DNA of 17,042 nt from positions 1-17,042 of the forward strand of contig CANFLP010000032.1 of the NCBI GenBank assembly GCA_947447835.1, given 5' to 3'. Made by a program: the position numbers and the translations under genes. The notes beneath the pieces were generated by a model, which was not told the DNA's origin, did not search any database, and saw only the letters and a list, made by a program, of their open reading frames with translations. Numbering within the stretch: position 1 is the first letter of the stretch; each line of letters starts with the position of its first letter. Below, piece after piece: positions 15,609 through 17,042 of this stretch. The DNA is from Bacteroidota bacterium (lineage in GTDB: Bacteria > Bacteroidota > Bacteroidia > Chitinophagales > Chitinophagaceae).

Positions 15609-15881
15609 TTACAAATCTTTTTTAACCCAATCTTGTAATTGTTTATTTGATATTTTTTCTTTAGTCCCTTTAATTTTGGACATATCTACTTCCACTAGTC
15701 TGCCATCCTGTGTCAACATTTTCATAGTTTGATTTTTAGCATCTGGAGCGCAACTAATTACGTCTTTCTTTTTTGCTAATAAGCCAAATTTTAAAATAGG
15801 AAACAAACTAAGTGCCCCTAATCCCGCAAGCAGCTTTCTGCGCGTATTAGTTTCCTTTGGTAAATTGTTTTCTGTATTCAT
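15609..15881 (-). CDS. Small Tat-leader protein of unknown function, paralogous to the Fe-S protein N-terminus
   Basis: This is a 90-residue product with no recognised domain. R14-R15 in TNTRRKLLAG followed by a hydrophobic stretch (about 17-34) looks like a Tat leader or a membrane anchor. A single cysteine, C45, is not in a lipobox. Residues 53-70 (MKMLTQDGRLVEVDMSKI) align with residues 44-62 of the Fe-S protein; K, L, D, G, E, V and D are identical over a 17-residue core. The first residues are also alike (M-N-T-E-N versus M-K-T-N-E-N). It therefore looks like a short duplicate of the leader and linker of its neighbour without the clusters. It is first in the operon after the terminator hairpin and 16 bp before the Fe-S gene. 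A role as chaperone, assembly factor or extra small subunit is possible but is a guess. Confidence 0.72.
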   Translation of the reverse strand: MNTENNLPKETNTRRKLLAGLGALSLFPILKFGLLAKKKDVISCAPDAKNQTMKMLTQDGRLVEVDMSKIKGTKEKISNKQLQDWVKKDL

Positions 15882-15902
15882 AAAATAAATTGAATGAGAA
15901 TT

Positions 15903-15940
15903 AAAAAATAATAAGCCCCGATTGTCTCGAGGCTTATTAT
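15903..15940 (-). terminator. Intrinsic terminator or attenuator after the cytochrome c gene
   Basis: A perfect 10-bp inverted repeat (ATAATAAGCC at 15908-15917, GGCTTATTAT at 15931-15940) has a 13-nt loop that can pair further. On the minus strand it is followed by six T (15908-15903). It lies 11 bp past the cytochrome c stop and only 21 bp before the ATG of the next gene on the same strand, so a full promoter hardly fits between them. Read-through is therefore probably needed to express the downstream genes. Confidence 0.8.
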
Positions 15941-15951
15941 TTGCGATTGTA

Positions 15952-16350
15952 TTACTTCTTTAAACTACGCATAAAGTTTACCAAGTTCCAGATATCTTCC
16001 TGATCGGCGATTTTCTTTTTAAAGCTTGGCATATCTCCTCTTCCTTCTGCAGTTTTGTAAAATATTGATCCGTCAGTTTGACCTTGGAATGCAGCTTTAC
16101 TAAAATCTGGAGGTGCAGTTTCTAAAGTAGTAGCTTTTGAGCCATCACCTAAACCAGTTTTTCCATGGCAAGATGCACAATGTGTACTCCACAATGTTTT
16201 CCCTTCAGCTATTGAAGCTGCACTTGTTTTCACTGGATTGGCCGCTTTAGCTTTATCAGCTGGAACGTTCCATGGTTTAGTTTGTAATAATGTAAAACTT
16301 GCAGTTGTAATAAAAACAACGATAAGAGATAAAACAGATAATTTTTTCAT
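15952..16350 (-). CDS. Exported monohaem c-type cytochrome (class I)
   Basis: The start is ATG 16350 (132 residues, M-K-K-L-S). Going further upstream needs a TTG at 16374 that overlaps a promoter-like stretch. Residues 1-23 form a signal peptide or uncleaved anchor. The haem site is C58-A-S-C61-H62 (THCASCHGKTG), and the axial methionine is probably M107 in GRGDMPSFK. The C-terminal helix QEDIWNLVNFMRSLKK is typical of small class I cytochromes c. It would be a periplasmic one-electron carrier, fitting as electron acceptor of the Fe-S/NrfD complex encoded downstream and as donor to a terminal oxidase. It is first in the minus-strand module and is followed by a hairpin terminator. That arrangement would give more cytochrome than complex subunits. 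The region upstream holds a direct-repeat array and a palindrome shared with the divergent lipoprotein gene. Confidence 0.9.
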   Translation of the reverse strand: MKKLSVLSLIVVFITTASFTLLQTKPWNVPADKAKAANPVKTSAASIAEGKTLWSTHCASCHGKTGLGDGSKATTLETAPPDFSKAAFQGQTDGSIFYKTAEGRGDMPSFKKKIADQEDIWNLVNFMRSLKK

Positions 16351-16403
16351 TTTTCTTTGATTTTGATAAGACAAAGATTAGAATTAACTACCCTCTCTGA
16401 GAA

Positions 16404-16418
16404 TGATGGCGGTCATCA
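16404..16418. promoter_or_regulatory. Candidate operator palindrome upstream of cytochrome c gene
   Basis: TGATG-N5-CATCA at 16404-16418 is a perfect 5-bp inverted repeat with a 5-nt spacer, about 55 bp upstream of the cytochrome c ATG. It resembles CRP/FNR-type half sites (FNR: TTGAT-N4-ATCAA) but has the wrong spacing for that consensus. A regulatory role is plausible by position only. Confidence 0.3.
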
Positions 16419-16445
16419 AAAAACATGAGTTTAGTCAGTTACCCG

Positions 16446-16478
16446 ATTTCATGACAATTTCATGACAATTTCATGACA
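16446..16478. repeat. Three tandem 11-bp direct repeats in divergent intergenic region
   Basis: The unit ATTTCATGACA occurs three times with no mismatch and no spacer (16446-16456, 16457-16467, 16468-16478), and a fourth partial copy, ATTCTCAT, follows. Each unit holds the palindrome TCATGA, so these cores recur every 11 bp, about one helical turn, on the same DNA face. The array lies about 95 bp before the cytochrome c start and 168 bp before the lipoprotein start. It could be a cooperative binding site or a slippage-prone repeat. The rest of the 295-bp region between the two ATGs holds no gene that I can see. Confidence 0.8.
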
Positions 16479-16530
16479 ATTCTCATATGCTATTGTAATA
16501 TATGTCACTATTTAGCCTATAGCCTGAAGT

Positions 16531-16538
16531 TAGTTTTG
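16531..16538 (+). promoter_or_regulatory. Candidate Bacteroidota -7 promoter element for the lipoprotein gene
   Basis: TAGTTTTG fits the TAnnTTTG consensus of the primary Bacteroidota sigma factor. A clear -33 TTTG at the expected distance is not visible. It would give a 5' leader of roughly 100 nt before the ATG at 16646. Confidence 0.3.
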
Positions 16539-16645
16539 TGCTCGGAAATATGAAGCGTATAGCAGAGCAATCATAACTACTTTTTACTATATCATCAAGA
16601 TTTCCTTGAGATGTTCAATTTCTTTAACAGTTAAACAATTTATTT

Positions 16646-17042
16646 ATGAGAAAAGTTTCATTGGTCAAACTGATCACACTTTTTCTACTAGGGGTAACAA
16701 TTACCACTTTCTCTATTCAATGTAAGAAAGAGGATAATAGTGCAGTGATTAAGGGCCTAGACAGATCCTTTACAGGAGCTGCCGATAGTACAGTTTATGC
16801 ATCATTTTATAGTAACAACCTTTTTGCTATGGCTGATTTGACACCTAAGATTAACGATAGCATCAATTTTAGAGGTGTACAAAGTATTATCACTGAGGAT
16901 TGTGCAAGTGCAAATTGTCATGGCGGTCCAATTAGTCCTAAGTTTACTACCTATGCTGATATTATGAAGTATGTGGTTGCAAAAGATCCAGCTTCAAGCA
17001 AACTATGGAACTACATTACAACAAATGACTTTAATAAAGCAA
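16646..17042 (+). CDS. Lipoprotein with CX4CH cytochrome c-type haem motif (C-terminus outside window)
   Basis: The ATG at 16646 opens a frame that runs 132 codons to the right edge. Residues 1-25 form a lipoprotein signal (hydrophobic core, then F-S-I-Q-C26). Mature residues C-K-K-E-D resemble the charged lipoprotein export signal used by Bacteroidota for surface or outer-membrane lipoproteins. C86-A-S-A-N-C91-H92-G-G is a CX4CH haem-binding variant, as found in the large cytochrome-like lipoproteins of Bacteroidota and Planctomycetes (compare C-x3-G-C-H-G-G). Haem is expected on C86, C91 and H92; the distal ligand would lie past the edge. It is divergent from the cytochrome c operon and shares its upstream region, hinting at a common redox role. 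Substrate or partner is unknown, and the protein could be much longer than seen here. Confidence 0.82.
   Translation, partial: MRKVSLVKLITLFLLGVTITTFSIQCKKEDNSAVIKGLDRSFTGAADSTVYASFYSNNLFAMADLTPKINDSINFRGVQSIITEDCASANCHGGPISPKFTTYADIMKYVVAKDPASSKLWNYITTNDFNKA

Noticed and set aside
13313..16350. Polysulfide, tetrathionate or nitrite reductase complex
   Set aside because: NrfD and four-cluster Fe-S subunits also occur in those enzymes, but no molybdopterin or multihaem catalytic subunit is present in the window, so I did not assign such a substrate.
16351..16374. Cytochrome c start at 16374
   Set aside because: The codon is TTG and it adds eight hydrophilic residues before a normal M-K-K signal peptide starting at ATG 16350.
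16404..16418. Canonical FNR site
   Set aside because: The half sites are separated by 5 nt in the TGATG/CATCA register and lack the TTGAT-N4-ATCAA spacing.
16446..16478. CRISPR array
   Set aside because: The units are 11 bp and directly adjacent with no spacers, far shorter than CRISPR repeats, and no cas gene is nearby.

Overview
The window looks like a chromosomal segment of a low-GC member of the Bacteroidota, most likely near the Chitinophagaceae. This rests on AT-rich coding sequence, A-rich leaders with little Shine-Dalgarno signal, a lipoprotein whose mature end is C-K-K-E-D, a TAnnTTTG-type promoter element, and families typical of that phylum. The genus is inference. I saw no tRNA, rRNA, CRISPR array, transposase or phage gene, and there is no sign of recent transfer.

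Left part (1-5404): two exported L,D-transpeptidases of different families lie on the minus strand (one runs off the left edge), with a two-domain VOC/PhnB-like protein between them. A 48-bp divergent gap then leads to a plus-strand run: an exported class II cyclic-nucleotide phosphodiesterase, a short aminodeoxychorismate synthase component I (pabB) and an overlapping aminodeoxychorismate lyase-like enzyme (pabC).

Middle (5445-12342): five minus-strand genes are colinear. In transcription order they are a sodium:solute symporter, an exported D-aminoacylase-family amidohydrolase, a DUF1611 (DgcN-like) protein, an enolase-superfamily dipeptide epimerase/DgcA-like racemase, and an APC amino-acid permease. 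Together they read as a cassette for uptake and stereochemical conversion of D-amino acids, N-acyl-D-amino acids or peptidoglycan peptides.

Right part (12404-16374): a minus-strand respiratory module encodes a small exported cytochrome c, an intrinsic terminator, a 90-residue Tat-leader protein, a Tat-type lipoprotein with four Fe-S cluster motifs (one lacking a cysteine), an NrfD/ActC-like quinol-oxidising membrane subunit, and a membrane-anchored protein with Ig-like repeats. It ends at a strong hairpin terminator. No molybdopterin subunit lies in the window. A 295-bp gap between start codons holds three 11-bp direct repeats and separates the module from a divergent plus-strand lipoprotein with a CX4CH haem motif, cut by the right edge.

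The two best candidates for something undescribed are the five-gene D-amino-acid cassette and the compact Fe-S/NrfD/cytochrome c module with its paralogous Tat-leader protein. Several start codons were reassigned to an internal ATG because the longer frame would need GTG or TTG in a poor context.
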